A DNA stretch of 64,000 nt from Acinetobacter zhairuonensis (GCF_022601715.1 NZ_JAKVIM010000012.1:1-64000), one strand, 5' to 3'; counted from the stretch's first letter, positions 15,677 through 25,424 are shown. Translations and numbers: made by a program. The notes: a model not told the origin generated them from the sequence alone.

Positions 15677-16698
15677 TGTATTTTTGTCGTTTGCTCTGCT
15701 TGAACCTGTTCAGCGAGTGAAGTAGCAAAACCTTTTCCGATTGAGCTTCCCATACGCCCGAGAACAGAATCCAATGGATTATATTGAACGGTATAGTCCA
15801 CTGTTTTATCGATTTTCAGTTCACGTTTCAAGCTATTTAGGCTACCTGTACGGTCAGCAATTCCGAGTTTAACCGCTTGTTCACCTGTCCAGAATAATCC
15901 TGAGAAAATTGCAGGATCCTGAGATTTCAGTTTTTCCCCACGACCTTTTTTTACAGCCTCAATAAAATGATCATGTACATTATCTAATAATGCTTGGACA
16001 TGTGCTTTCTGAGCAGCATCAACAGGTTGAGTCATCGATAAAATCGCTTTGTTTTCACCAGAAGTCATGGTGCGATCTTCCACACCCAACTTTTGCATGA
16101 GCCCATTTACGCCATAATTTGGCATAATGACCCCAATCGAGCCAACCAAACTCGATGGATTGACAATAATTTCATCCGCTGCTGAAGCAATATAATAAGC
16201 ACCCGATGCCCCTGTATCGCCAATAATGGCATACAGTTTTTTATCTTTATGCTGTTGCTTCAGATACTGAATTTCCTGCCAAATTTCATCTGACTGTACA
16301 GGTGAGCCACCAGGTGAATTAATATTCAAAACAACGGCTTTACTATTGCTGTTCTCAAATGCTTTCTTCAAAGATTTGATGGTATCTTCACTATTCACAC
16401 TTTGCTTATCTGCAGCAATCGTACCAACAATATCAACAACCGCAATATGTGAACCTGTAGTCGAACTCACATCTGTCGTAGTCGTACTACAACCCTTGCC
16501 TAAGATCACTAAAATGAAAAGAATATAAGCGAAGGTCAGTAACTTGAAGAAAATACTCCAACGACGGGCACGGCGCTGTTCTTCTACTGAAGCCAATACG
16601 GCTTTTTCAATAATCTGCCATTCTTTGCCTGACTGCTTTTCTAAATTTTGTTGTGTAGTATGACTTTCGTTTTGTGGTTTAGGTGGCCAATCGGACAT
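15673..16698 (-). CDS. S49 family signal-peptide peptidase-like protease (SppA/SohB type)
   Basis: The 341-aa protein has a cytoplasmic N-terminus, one membrane anchor at about residues 51-70 (FFKLLTFAYILFILVILGKG) and a periplasmic S49 domain. The domain begins IAVVDIVGTI and includes NSPGGSPVQSDEI. The catalytic Ser lies in GDTGASGAYYIASAADEI, and the general-base Lys is probably in TSGENKAILS. It is the short form of the family, with one catalytic domain rather than the tandem SppA of E. coli. Start at ATG 16698 is chosen (GGA about 9 bp upstream); the in-frame extension to 16752 lacks a ribosome-binding site. It overlaps the hydrolase gene by 4 bp. Confidence 0.87.
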   Translation of the reverse strand: MSDWPPKPQNESHTTQQNLEKQSGKEWQIIEKAVLASVEEQRRARRWSIFFKLLTFAYILFILVILGKGCSTTTTDVSSTTGSHIAVVDIVGTIAADKQSVNSEDTIKSLKKAFENSNSKAVVLNINSPGGSPVQSDEIWQEIQYLKQQHKDKKLYAIIGDTGASGAYYIASAADEIIVNPSSLVGSIGVIMPNYGVNGLMQKLGVEDRTMTSGENKAILSMTQPVDAAQKAHVQALLDNVHDHFIEAVKKGRGEKLKSQDPAIFSGLFWTGEQAVKLGIADRTGSLNSLKRELKIDKTVDYTVQYNPLDSVLGRMGSSIGKGFATSLAEQVQAEQTTKIQ

Positions 16699-16827
16699 GT
16701 AAGAAGATCCAATAATGAAAAAATTATCCTCATTATATACATGCAGATGCAATAAACTATTTAAACCCTGTATTTTCGCCTATAATAATTGCTGTTTTAT
16801 ATTTCTTATCCCCATACCCATTAGGCA

Positions 16828-17769
16828 ATGACTGATAAAACTCCAAAAACAATGACCGATCGCGTACTGCAATTTGTAAGTCGTCAACCTATTCAAATCT
16901 CTCGAATGCTTGCTCGTTCACTTGCAGGATTAGTGAACCTATTAAAAATATCTAAAACATCACAAACAATACGCCTCAATCTTGAAATAGCCTTACCTGA
17001 ACTCAGCTCAAGCCAACGCGAAAAGATTACTCAACAAGCAATTCGAAATGAACTCACCTCCTATTTTGAATTCTTTAGTATTTGGGGTTCAGAGAATCAG
17101 AAAAATATTTCACGTATTCATTCAATTACAGGTGAACACTATTTACATGATGCACTTGCTGAACAAAAAGGTGTGGTGTTAATTGTTCCGCATTTTGGAA
17201 CTTGGGAAGTCATGAACGCTTGGGTTGCCCAATTCACCCAAATGACCATTTTATATAAACCTGTGAAAAATCCAGCAGCCGATAATTTTGTGCGTAGTGC
17301 ACGCAGCCGCGAACAGGCTAATTTGGTTCCCACAGATGAAACTGGGGTACGACAGATTTTTAAAGCCTTGAAACAAGGTGGGACTACGGTCATTCTGCCT
17401 GACCACACACCAAATGTAGCGGGTGAATTGGTACCGCTGTTTGGTTTACCTTTAGAATCTAGCAATTTAAGTGCCAAACTGATTCAAAAAACCAAGGCAA
17501 AATCACTGTTTTTATATGCGATTCGTAACGATGCGCATGGTTTTGACATGTATATCGAACCCATGCCGGAAAGCATCTATCAAGGGACAGCCAATGATGG
17601 GACTCAAGTGATTCATCAAGAAATTGAAAAACTCATTCAACGTTTTCCTGAGCATTATCATTGGAGCTATAAACGCTTTAAAGCCAATCCAGAGTTGCGC
17701 AATCTGTATAATCTGCCACATGAACAAGCAATGCAACTTGTAGCAAAAATTCGCGAGCAACAAATGTAA
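16828..17769 (+). CDS. Lipid A biosynthesis-type (LpxL/LpxM, HtrB) acyltransferase
   Basis: The 313-aa protein matches the lysophospholipid/lipid A acyltransferase family that adds secondary acyl chains to lipid A at the inner membrane. The catalytic HxxxxE motif is HFGTWE near residue 122. The second block is ILPDHTPNVAGELVPLFG, and a third is HYHWSYKRFKANPE near the C-terminus. It has no strongly hydrophobic N-terminal anchor of the usual E. coli kind, only a mildly hydrophobic helix near residues 25-42. Whether it is LpxL or LpxM cannot be decided by eye. It converges with comEC, with one base between the stops. Confidence 0.85.
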   Translation: MTDKTPKTMTDRVLQFVSRQPIQISRMLARSLAGLVNLLKISKTSQTIRLNLEIALPELSSSQREKITQQAIRNELTSYFEFFSIWGSENQKNISRIHSITGEHYLHDALAEQKGVVLIVPHFGTWEVMNAWVAQFTQMTILYKPVKNPAADNFVRSARSREQANLVPTDETGVRQIFKALKQGGTTVILPDHTPNVAGELVPLFGLPLESSNLSAKLIQKTKAKSLFLYAIRNDAHGFDMYIEPMPESIYQGTANDGTQVIHQEIEKLIQRFPEHYHWSYKRFKANPELRNLYNLPHEQAMQLVAKIREQQM

Positions 17770-17770
17770 T

Positions 17771-20179
17771 CTATCGATTAAGCCAACGTTGCTGATCTCG
17801 GTAAAATTGCATTTGTATCTGCTGATCCTCCGTCTGAATAAACTGAATACTACCATTGTCTATCGTGGTATAAAGCGGAATCTGTAACTCATTCAAACGT
17901 TGTTGAGTCAAAATACTTGGGTGACCATAACGATTGCTGAATCCTGCCGATGCAATCGCAATTTTCGGCTTGAGTCGCTTTAAGAAATCATAAGCTGAAC
18001 TATGCTTACTGCCATGATGTCCCAATACCAACACATCAACTTTTAAATCTGAATAGGCTTTTAGAATTTGATATTCGGTTTCCCAGCCTGCATCTCCCAT
18101 AATTAAGAAATTGGCATAAGGTTGAGCATGTTCAACTTGAATATAAAGCACACATGACAGTTCGTTCTGATGATTAGAAACTTCTGCTAATTGCTCCTTT
18201 CGTGGTGATAAGACCTGAATCTTGACGCCTTCCATTTCCCATAGCTGTCCTGCGTGACAATAGTGAAATTGAGATTCAGGCATCACCTCAACTTTTTCAT
18301 TACTATAAATGGTTTGAATGGGCAAAATGGAACGCAATGAATAATATGCACCGCTATGATCTTGATCTAAATGGGTCAGAATGAGCTGATCCAAATGTGA
18401 TACCCCTTTGCTATTCAAAAAGGGACGTATTATCTGCTGCCCTACACTAAATTTCTGTTCATCATAATTTCCACCCATATCAATCATCATCTGCTGATCT
18501 TGCTTTTGCAAATAGATGGCTTGACCTTGCCCCACATCAAGGATCTGTAATTCAAAAGACTGTTTAGATTCATCGAAAATGAATATTGGTAAAACGCAGA
18601 CCACCACCCAACTTTTTGGAACAACGCCGCGCGGTAGGAACAAAATGCAAAGCCCTAATATGAGTCCAAACATCACAGCCCAACTCATGGCAACACTCTG
18701 TACTGTTGAGCCCACTATCTGATCAGCGCCATTGAGGATTGAAAGTAACAATGACAAACTGAAATCATTCAGTTGGAACAATAATAATCCTAACGGTTTG
18801 AAGATCCATAAACACAAGGTCGCGATAATACTGAGTGGAACTACTAAAATACTGAGCCATGGTAATGCCACAATATTGCTGAATGGCGCAATCCACACAA
18901 CTTGTTGAAAGAAAATCAGCATGAGCGGAAGTAACGCGATAAATATTTTCCATTGTGACTCGAATAGCAACACAACATAAGACTTGAGCTGCCTTAAACG
19001 AGTTTCTGCCACTTGGGTAGGTTGCTGTTGCAAGGTCTGATAAATTCTGAGTAGTACCAGACAAGCCCCATAAGACAGCCAAAAAGCAGCGGACAAAATA
19101 CTGAAAGGGTCAAAGAATAATAATATTGCAGCACTGAACAGCAATATCTGCACAGGTTGCAGTTTAAATTTGCATAAAATCAGAACAGTGATAATCAAAC
19201 TGGTAAACAAAGTACGTAATGCTGGAATTTCAAAGCCGACGAAAGCAGAATACAGCAGTACCCCCATACAAAAAGGAAGCACCAAAAGATAAGGCTTGGG
19301 ATAATGCAAATACCAAGTCGGATTAAAACGGATAATCAGCCGATGTAAGCTCCAACAGAGCAATGCAGCAAAGATCAACACGTGCGGTCCTGAAATAGCC
19401 AATAAATGGCTCAACCCCATCCGTTTAAATAAGTCTTCAACATCAGGACTGAGTAAACTTTGATCCCCTGTTAACAAGGCCAAAAGTAAGCCTGTATTAT
19501 GTAAAGATTGATCCCTTAATGTATTACGCAAGCTTAATCTTTGCCGTTCAATTGCCAATAAAAATTTGGCAGTTGAACTTTGTTGCTGCCGCAGATAGGA
19601 CATTTGACCCACGGCATAAAGTTGTTGCTCACTGAGTCTTTCAATCTCCTGCACTTGAAAGGCAGACATAATGTTCTGTTGTAAGAACCATTTTTCTTGA
19701 TCAAAAGCACCCTCTATTGCATAGCTGTGTGCAGGTAAAATTTTTCCCCGCAAACGATAGTATTGTCCTAACTCAAGTGGTGTCTTTGATGAAGGTTGGA
19801 TATAGGCTAACCATTTCACAGGTTGCTTTCGATAATCTAGTACCATGACCTGTTGTTGAATGTGATTCGATTGAATCACATTTAAGTTTTTGACATGTAC
19901 AATGACTTCGGCGGATTTAGAGGTCAATTCACGTAAAGCCATACGTTCTGTCAATGCATGATCTGCATATAAATAAGCTAAATTGAAGCTGAAGAGACAC
20001 AAAAAACTAATGCTTAAAAATCTTACAAACTGAGGTTTAAAATTTGGAAGTTTAAGTGCAAGTATTTGGTTAATAATCCATAAGACTGCAAACGTGACAC
20101 ATGTAGCACTGGTGAGTGACCAGACCTCCCCCATTCCAGTCATGCCGAGTATCCAAGCGAGTAGTGCGTATTGCATCAT
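17771..20179 (-). CDS. comEC: ComEC/Rec2, DNA-uptake channel of natural competence
   Basis: ComEC passes single-stranded DNA across the inner membrane during transformation, in which Acinetobacter is proficient. The 802-aa protein has N-terminal membrane spans, a soluble domain of about residues 60-200, and a multi-span Competence domain (LLAISGPHVLIFAALLCWSL near 252, then several hydrophobic segments to about 525). A C-terminal metallo-beta-lactamase-like domain has LDVGQGQAIYLQ, the metal motif THLDQDHSGAYY near 602 and VLGHHGSKHSS. All three expected parts are intact. ATG 20179 and 20176 are adjacent and either could be used. Confidence 0.93.
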   Translation of the reverse strand: MMQYALLAWILGMTGMGEVWSLTSATCVTFAVLWIINQILALKLPNFKPQFVRFLSISFLCLFSFNLAYLYADHALTERMALRELTSKSAEVIVHVKNLNVIQSNHIQQQVMVLDYRKQPVKWLAYIQPSSKTPLELGQYYRLRGKILPAHSYAIEGAFDQEKWFLQQNIMSAFQVQEIERLSEQQLYAVGQMSYLRQQQSSTAKFLLAIERQRLSLRNTLRDQSLHNTGLLLALLTGDQSLLSPDVEDLFKRMGLSHLLAISGPHVLIFAALLCWSLHRLIIRFNPTWYLHYPKPYLLVLPFCMGVLLYSAFVGFEIPALRTLFTSLIITVLILCKFKLQPVQILLFSAAILLFFDPFSILSAAFWLSYGACLVLLRIYQTLQQQPTQVAETRLRQLKSYVVLLFESQWKIFIALLPLMLIFFQQVVWIAPFSNIVALPWLSILVVPLSIIATLCLWIFKPLGLLLFQLNDFSLSLLLSILNGADQIVGSTVQSVAMSWAVMFGLILGLCILFLPRGVVPKSWVVVCVLPIFIFDESKQSFELQILDVGQGQAIYLQKQDQQMMIDMGGNYDEQKFSVGQQIIRPFLNSKGVSHLDQLILTHLDQDHSGAYYSLRSILPIQTIYSNEKVEVMPESQFHYCHAGQLWEMEGVKIQVLSPRKEQLAEVSNHQNELSCVLYIQVEHAQPYANFLIMGDAGWETEYQILKAYSDLKVDVLVLGHHGSKHSSAYDFLKRLKPKIAIASAGFSNRYGHPSILTQQRLNELQIPLYTTIDNGSIQFIQTEDQQIQMQFYRDQQRWLNR

Positions 20180-20217
20180 TCTTTTACATATTGTTTTTAT
20201 AGGTGCCGCACATGATA

Positions 20218-20237
20218 AAGCCCACCGAAGTGGGCTT
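20218..20237 (-). terminator. Terminator after lolD
   Basis: AAGCCCAC pairs with GTGGGCTT over a CGAA tetraloop. On the minus strand it is followed by TTATC, a weak T tract. It lies 25 bp after the lolD stop. Confidence 0.65.
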
Positions 20238-20261
20238 CAAGTTAAACATGAAAATCGAAAA

Positions 20262-20948
20262 CTATTCCGCTTCTGCCCAAACCCCATCCTGCATATGTAG
20301 AATAGAATCTGCTGTTTGAGCCAATTGCTCATCATGCGTCACAATTAACATCGCCATGTTAAATTCTTGACGTAAATCACTCAGCAATTCAAAAATTTTA
20401 ACCGCCGTTTTACGGTCTAAATTTCCAGTTGGCTCATCTGCCATCATTAAGGCAGGTTTCGCGACCAAGGCACGTGCAAGTGCCACACGCTGACGCTCAC
20501 CACCTGACAACTCGCCTGGTTTATGCGTTAAACGATGCGATAGTCCTACTCGATTCAACAAATATTCTGCCTGTGCTTTAACCTCTTTATAATTAGTGCC
20601 TTCACGCAACATAAGTGGCATCGCGACATTTTCTAAGGCGGTAAATTCAGGTAATAAGTGATGGAATTGATATACAAAACCCAAATGTTGATTACGCAAA
20701 TAACCACGCCCCGCCTCACCCATGTGGTCGAAGCGCTGACCATTGAGCCAAACTTGCCCTTCACTCGGACGATCCAATCCACCCAACACATGCAACAAGG
20801 TACTTTTACCCGAGCCACTAGAACCGACGATTGAGACGAACTCACCCACATGGACTTTTAAAGACAGCCCTTTAATCACTTCAACCGTAGATTTACCATC
20901 AGTAAAATGTTTCACCACATTTTTGGCTTCTAATACTACGTTACTCAT
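20262..20948 (-). CDS. lolD: LolD, ATPase of the lipoprotein-releasing ABC transporter
   Basis: LolD powers release of outer-membrane lipoproteins from the inner membrane to LolA. The 228-aa protein has Walker A GSSGSGKST near 45, the Q-loop QFHHLLPEFTALENV typical of LolD/MacB-type ATPases, the signature LSGGERQRVALARAL near 149 and Walker B LMMADEPTGN. ATG 20948 has GGAGG 9 bp upstream and overlaps the last 8 bases of the lolC-type gene, so the two are coupled. An in-frame upstream start (20984) lies deep in lolC and is not supported. Confidence 0.95.
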   Translation of the reverse strand: MSNVVLEAKNVVKHFTDGKSTVEVIKGLSLKVHVGEFVSIVGSSGSGKSTLLHVLGGLDRPSEGQVWLNGQRFDHMGEAGRGYLRNQHLGFVYQFHHLLPEFTALENVAMPLMLREGTNYKEVKAQAEYLLNRVGLSHRLTHKPGELSGGERQRVALARALVAKPALMMADEPTGNLDRKTAVKIFELLSDLRQEFNMAMLIVTHDEQLAQTADSILHMQDGVWAEAE

Positions 20949-22176
20949 AACGTAAAGCCTCCGCAGGTTGAATTTTGGCAGCACGCAATGCAGGGTAAAT
21001 AGTTGCCAAGAAACTTAAAATTAAAGACAGGCTGACAATAATCACGACATCTTGCCATCTTAAATAAGAAGGTAAGTAGTTGATAAAATAGGCATCAAAT
21101 AAATGTAGACCTAAGGCTGTATTCACCCAATCAATAAAGCCACTGATGCCTGTCGCAAAAATAATACCCAACACAGCACCTGCAACCGTACCAATCACGC
21201 CAATGACAGTACCCTGTACCATAAAGATTTTGGTAATGGTGGCTGGCGAAGCACCTAAGGTCCGTAAAATTGCAATATCTGCCTTTTTATCGGTGACCAC
21301 CATCACCAGTGAAGATACGATATTAAACGCCGCAACCAAGACAATCAGGAACAGTAATAAACTCACCATCGCCTTTTCCATCTGGATAGCACTGAACAAA
21401 TTACCGTGGGTATAAGTCCAATCAGAAGCGTAATAGTTGCCCGGTAATTCACGCACAATATCATTACTGACTTGGGGTGCAGCAAAAATATCATCCAGTT
21501 TTAAGCGAATCCCTTGTGCACCATCTGGTAAGCGAAGCAGGGTTGAAGCATCGTTCAGGGCGATATAACCCATCATGGAGTCGACTTCTGCACCAATACT
21601 GAAAATACCCACAATTTTAAAACGCTTGAAACGCGGCACTACACCCGCAGGTGATGGCGTTGCTTCAGGTAAGACTAACGTGACATTATCATTTAGACCT
21701 AAACCCAATGCATCCGTTAACTGTTTCCCTAAAACAATGCCAAATTCACCTTTCTTTAACTGATCAATGTTACCTTCGACCATGTGGTCTTGAATAATCG
21801 AGACTTTTTTCTCGTATTCTGGCTCAATACCTGTCACCATAAGACCCGAAACCTGACCATGCGCAGTAATCATGCCTTGCAATTGGGTAAATGGCGCGAC
21901 ACCTTTAACATGCTCATGCTGTTCAACTTTTTTTGCAAGTTCAGGCCAATCTGTTAAAATTTGTGTTGATGAAACAGTGGCTTGAGGTATCATGCCCAGA
22001 ACTCGGTTTTTCAGTTCTCGATCGAACCCGTTCATCACAGATAATACTGTAATGAGCACAGCTACACCCAAGGTGAGACCGATCATTGAAACCAGAGCAA
22101 TAAAAGAAATAAAGTGGTTGCTACGCCGTGCGCGAGTATATCTTAACCCGATGTACAGCGAGATTGGTTTAAACAT
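20941..22176 (-). CDS. lolC: LolC/E-type membrane subunit of the lipoprotein-releasing transporter
   Basis: The 411-aa protein has one N-terminal membrane span (FISFIALVSMIGLTLGVAVLI, about 25-45), a large periplasmic MacB-PCD-type domain, and three C-terminal spans of the FtsX fold. It ends PAEALRYE, the usual LolC/E terminus. Only one LolC/E-type subunit is present beside lolD, so the transporter may work as a homodimer (LolF-like), a form known from other Gammaproteobacteria. ATG 22176 gives the normal length; a start at 22200 would add eight residues and abut the divergent PilZ gene. Confidence 0.92.
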   Translation of the reverse strand: MFKPISLYIGLRYTRARRSNHFISFIALVSMIGLTLGVAVLITVLSVMNGFDRELKNRVLGMIPQATVSSTQILTDWPELAKKVEQHEHVKGVAPFTQLQGMITAHGQVSGLMVTGIEPEYEKKVSIIQDHMVEGNIDQLKKGEFGIVLGKQLTDALGLGLNDNVTLVLPEATPSPAGVVPRFKRFKIVGIFSIGAEVDSMMGYIALNDASTLLRLPDGAQGIRLKLDDIFAAPQVSNDIVRELPGNYYASDWTYTHGNLFSAIQMEKAMVSLLLFLIVLVAAFNIVSSLVMVVTDKKADIAILRTLGASPATITKIFMVQGTVIGVIGTVAGAVLGIIFATGISGFIDWVNTALGLHLFDAYFINYLPSYLRWQDVVIIVSLSLILSFLATIYPALRAAKIQPAEALRYE

Positions 22177-22201
22177 ACCATCTAGTCCGAGGTAATACAT
22201 T

Positions 22202-22771
22202 ATGGAAAATTTACAGCATCAAAGCGCCTCTGCGGAACGTCGCGTTATGTCACGTATCGATGCTGCCTTGAGAATTAATTATCAGATTATTTCTGACGAT
22301 GTTGCTCTTAATGATCCTTACGATCCAAATTTTGTCTTGCCCCGCTATTTTCTACTACTCGCAGAATTAGATCAATTTGATCTGGCTTTAAACTACGAAT
22401 TAGAACAATTAACTGAAAAAGATCAACAAATTGCTCGAATATTATCCTTATTCAACCAAAAATTAAACCTGATCACAGGTTCTTTGTATGACGCAATTGT
22501 ACAATCCATGTTACCCGTACCTGAACAGGTCAATTTTTCTGAGAGTGGGTTTAGCTTTTATAGCGATCGTGAAATTCAGGAAGGGACCTATATTCATGTG
22601 ACCTTGAGTCATCCTGAGAACTTCTTCCATATTGCTGCAACTGCACAAGTCGTCTATAGCCGTAATGAAGGTAAAGGGAAATTCCGTACAGGTGCCTATT
22701 TTATTACCCTACATCCACAAGATCGCGTCAAACTGGCGGAGTGTGTCAGTTTCGAACAATCGAAGGACTAA
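22202..22771 (+). CDS. PilZ-domain protein, probable cyclic-di-GMP receptor
   Basis: The 189-aa protein shows both c-di-GMP signatures of PilZ domains. RxxxR (RVMSR, residues 14-18) is at the N-terminus and (D/N)xSxxG (NFSESG) is near residue 112. About 90 helical residues lie between them instead of the usual 20-30, so the binding site is assembled from distant parts. The C-terminal beta-barrel runs FYSDREIQEGTYIHVTL to TGAYFITL. GAGG is 9 bp upstream of the ATG. It is head-to-head with lolC; the same neighbourhood occurs in Pseudomonas (PA2989 beside lolCDE, from memory). Output is unknown. Confidence 0.8.
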   Translation: MENLQHQSASAERRVMSRIDAALRINYQIISDDVALNDPYDPNFVLPRYFLLLAELDQFDLALNYELEQLTEKDQQIARILSLFNQKLNLITGSLYDAIVQSMLPVPEQVNFSESGFSFYSDREIQEGTYIHVTLSHPENFFHIAATAQVVYSRNEGKGKFRTGAYFITLHPQDRVKLAECVSFEQSKD

Positions 22772-22780
22772 TTGTAGTGA

Positions 22781-23692
22781 CTATTTGGAAGACTTTAATT
22801 TAAGAGCGAGTGCTCGGCTCGCTTTCAAATCTCGATAAAAATAGACAAATAAACCAAACAATAAAATACCTGCCCCGACAAATACCATTAAAGACAGCAT
22901 TTCCTGATTCAGTACAGCCCCGATTAACATGGCTAGAATGGGCGTCATTACTGTGGTTAAAGAGATGGTGGTCGGTTGTAAGTTTTGCACCAGTTTAAAG
23001 TAGCAGAACATGGCTATCAGCGATGCCATCACCACGGTATACAGCAATGCCAATACCGATTTCATTTGCGGCATCTGCGTTGGGGCATACTGCCAAATAA
23101 AGGGAATCAAACAAGCAGCCACAATACTGGAAATCATGATTGATCCCGTCGCTTGCGCAATCGGATTAATCTGCGCATTGACTTTTTTTACCCAAAACAT
23201 CGACAAGGCATAAATAAATACACTCAGTAGCATCAACAGAATGCCTATCGGATGTACATGCTGTTGACTTCCTGTGAAGCAAATAATTGCCAAACCAGAA
23301 ACTGAGATGGACATACCAATCCATTGCAAGCGATGTAAATGCTGCTGAAAAGCAAAACGACCAATCAACCCTGCCATAATGGGTGCCAAACCAAACATCA
23401 GTGCAATCATGCCTGAAGATAAATAGCGCGTCGCCAAATAGGTAAAGATTTGCGAACCAATAAAACTGGCAGCACCTGCCAGATAACTTTGCAAACTGAT
23501 CCGATCAAAGGGTAAACGGACTTTGAGTAAATAAACCAGCCCCAAAGCCAAAGGCAATGCAATAAAAAAACGCAACACCAGTGCCCACATTAAATGGATG
23601 TCTGACACACTCCAAACAATGGCTAAAGGCGTGGTTGCCCAAATGAACACCAATAAGGCATAGGTGGACATCAAATTGGCTTTGGAAGGCAT
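22781..23692 (-). CDS. EamA (DMT superfamily) transporter
   Basis: The 303-aa protein has ten predicted membrane spans in two EamA halves. The first begins LMSTYALLVFIWATTPLAIVW, the second with ILLMLLSVFIYALSMFW. It ends in a short basic tail (KASRALALKLKSSK). Family members export amino acids, metabolites or drugs; the substrate is not evident. ATG 23692 has GGA 8 bp upstream; the TTG at 23704 abuts the upstream gene without a site. It follows the YaiI-type gene by 12 bp, so the two are probably one operon. Confidence 0.85.
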   Translation of the reverse strand: MPSKANLMSTYALLVFIWATTPLAIVWSVSDIHLMWALVLRFFIALPLALGLVYLLKVRLPFDRISLQSYLAGAASFIGSQIFTYLATRYLSSGMIALMFGLAPIMAGLIGRFAFQQHLHRLQWIGMSISVSGLAIICFTGSQQHVHPIGILLMLLSVFIYALSMFWVKKVNAQINPIAQATGSIMISSIVAACLIPFIWQYAPTQMPQMKSVLALLYTVVMASLIAMFCYFKLVQNLQPTTISLTTVMTPILAMLIGAVLNQEMLSLMVFVGAGILLFGLFVYFYRDLKASRALALKLKSSK

Positions 23693-23704
23693 AGTCGATT
23701 CCAA

Positions 23705-24181
23705 TTAAACGCTAGTTTTACGTTTTTGTTTTTGGATGGTTTGATCAAGGCTGCTCGAAAATTCACGTTTATCACGTTCAGAAATCGGCGGCGGACCACC
23801 TGTCTGTACCCCTGCTCCGCGCAAGGTATCCATGAAGTCACGTAAATGTAAACGGGCTTTCACATTGGCAGTGGTATAAATTTCACCCCGCGGATGAATC
23901 GCAATCCCACCTTTTTCAATTACTTGAGCAGCCAAAGGAATATCCTGCGTCACCACAATGTCATTAGCTTGCATTCGCGACACAATTTCCTGATCGGCAG
24001 CATCTGCACCACTCATGACTTGAATTGAATTGATGCGAACTGAAGGTGTGATTCCCACGTTTTGATTGGCAACAAAAGTGACTTCTAACTGATAACGATC
24101 TGAAGCACGCAAAATCACTTCACGTAAAATTTTTGGTAATGCATCGGCATCGACCCAAAGTTTAAATGGCAGCACACGCAC
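23705..24181 (-). CDS. YaiI/YqxD family (UPF0178, DUF188) protein
   Basis: The 158-aa protein starts [20 protein letters not shown], with the Asp-containing strand that opens this PIN-like family. It continues with [36 protein letters not shown], the acidic core near residues 78-110. PIN-like folds usually bind metal and cut RNA, but no activity is established for this family to my knowledge. Length is normal (about 150). It is the first gene of a short operon with the EamA transporter. Confidence 0.88.
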   Translation of the reverse strand: MRVLPFKLWVDADALPKILREVILRASDRYQLEVTFVANQNVGITPSVRINSIQVMSGADAADQEIVSRMQANDIVVTQDIPLAAQVIEKGGIAIHPRGEIYTTANVKARLHLRDFMDTLRGAGVQTGGPPPISERDKREFSSSLDQTIQKQKRKTSV

Positions 24182-24470
24182 CTACGGCATGAAAAAATTG
24201 CTAGCAGTGTAGCAAAAACTCAAGCATTACTCTGCTATTGATTTGAAATATACTTGAAAAGTATAGTTTTATTCAAATTCGAATATCATCACTGAATGCA
24301 CCAAATCACCCACTTTTATCCTCACAAATCTATAACACGCCTTGCATGCTGAATCCTCAATCTCAGTGTAGTTTAAATTTTTATCCCTAATTTCATTCAG
24401 ATAGACTTGAAATATTTAAATCACCCTCGATTTAATAGATTAAAGCCACTGAACATTCAAATTTGTGCTT

Positions 24471-25400
24471 ATGAAAAATCAAAACAGACCAGAAATGATC
24501 ACGATTGAAGATCAAAACTTCGGCAGCCATATTGAGCATTGGAATCTGCTGACAGAAAATCCAACTTCTGAAGTTCCCAAATGGTTAGGTCTGGCACTTG
24601 ATGCACCCATTATGCCAATGGGACTTTGCCGCGAAGAATGTGAAATGGATGCCTCTGTATGGCTAATTCAAGGTCCGAGCAAAGAAAAAGTCCAACTTTG
24701 CCAAGTGATTGCCGTTGAAAACAACAAACCCAAAGCAGTAAAAACTGCCTTCCCAAGTTTTGAAAGCCCTTATAAAGTCAAAGCCTCAGTTGAACGGATT
24801 ATTACTTGTCAATCCAACACCCAAGCAGTCCTACGCTTAAATTTGGGTGACAATAGTATTGTTTACGCATTTGATAGTTTATACAGCGTAAACCACGATC
24901 AATATCAAAAAGATCAGACTTATTTAGTTCAATTGAATGCATGGGCTTATGAGCTTGAAGCAGTTTCTGAACACGAACAACTGATTGTAGATGATCCTGC
25001 TTCAATTAAGCACCATCGTGCCTTAAATGATATTCTGGCAGCGAATGATGGGGTTGCACCTGCCAATTTGCAGGAACAAATTGATGCTTGGGAACCCAAG
25101 TGTGAAGATGACAAAGCACCTGTCACCGTTGATTTCTCCAAGATGGTTGCCTATCTGTATGGCGAAAAAATGGGACAAGAAGATGAAGCCTGGTTCCAAG
25201 GTAATATTGTTGGCAAAACCAGCCTAGAATTTATGGGACAAGAATATACGCTGTATGATGTCACTTTAATTCATGATGAAAATCAGGAAGCGACTCTCAT
25301 CCGCATTGCCACCAAAGATGAAAAATATCAGCACTTTAATATTGGTCAATACATTCGCGGCAACATTTGGGTTCAAGTCAGTATTCATTCCCAAAATTAA
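24471..25400 (+). CDS. Unrecognised 309-aa cytoplasmic protein
   Basis: I do not recognise a family. The product is acidic and soluble, with no signal peptide or membrane span. It is rich in Asp/Glu and has three Cys in the N-terminal third (GLCREECEMD, QLCQVI). Two segments look like related beta-rich modules: residues about 100-165 (VLRLNLGDNSIVYAFDSL, then YLVQLNAWAYELE) and 250-309 (LYDVTLIHDENQEATLIRIA, then YIRGNIWVQVSI). Each ends in alternating hydrophobic strands like small barrels. The ATG at 24471 is used; a GTG at 24465 is also in frame and neither has a clear ribosome-binding site. It stands alone with a hairpin after it. Confidence 0.75.
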   Translation: MKNQNRPEMITIEDQNFGSHIEHWNLLTENPTSEVPKWLGLALDAPIMPMGLCREECEMDASVWLIQGPSKEKVQLCQVIAVENNKPKAVKTAFPSFESPYKVKASVERIITCQSNTQAVLRLNLGDNSIVYAFDSLYSVNHDQYQKDQTYLVQLNAWAYELEAVSEHEQLIVDDPASIKHHRALNDILAANDGVAPANLQEQIDAWEPKCEDDKAPVTVDFSKMVAYLYGEKMGQEDEAWFQGNIVGKTSLEFMGQEYTLYDVTLIHDENQEATLIRIATKDEKYQHFNIGQYIRGNIWVQVSIHSQN

Positions 25401-25424
25401 AGCTATCTACATTTATTCAGCAAT

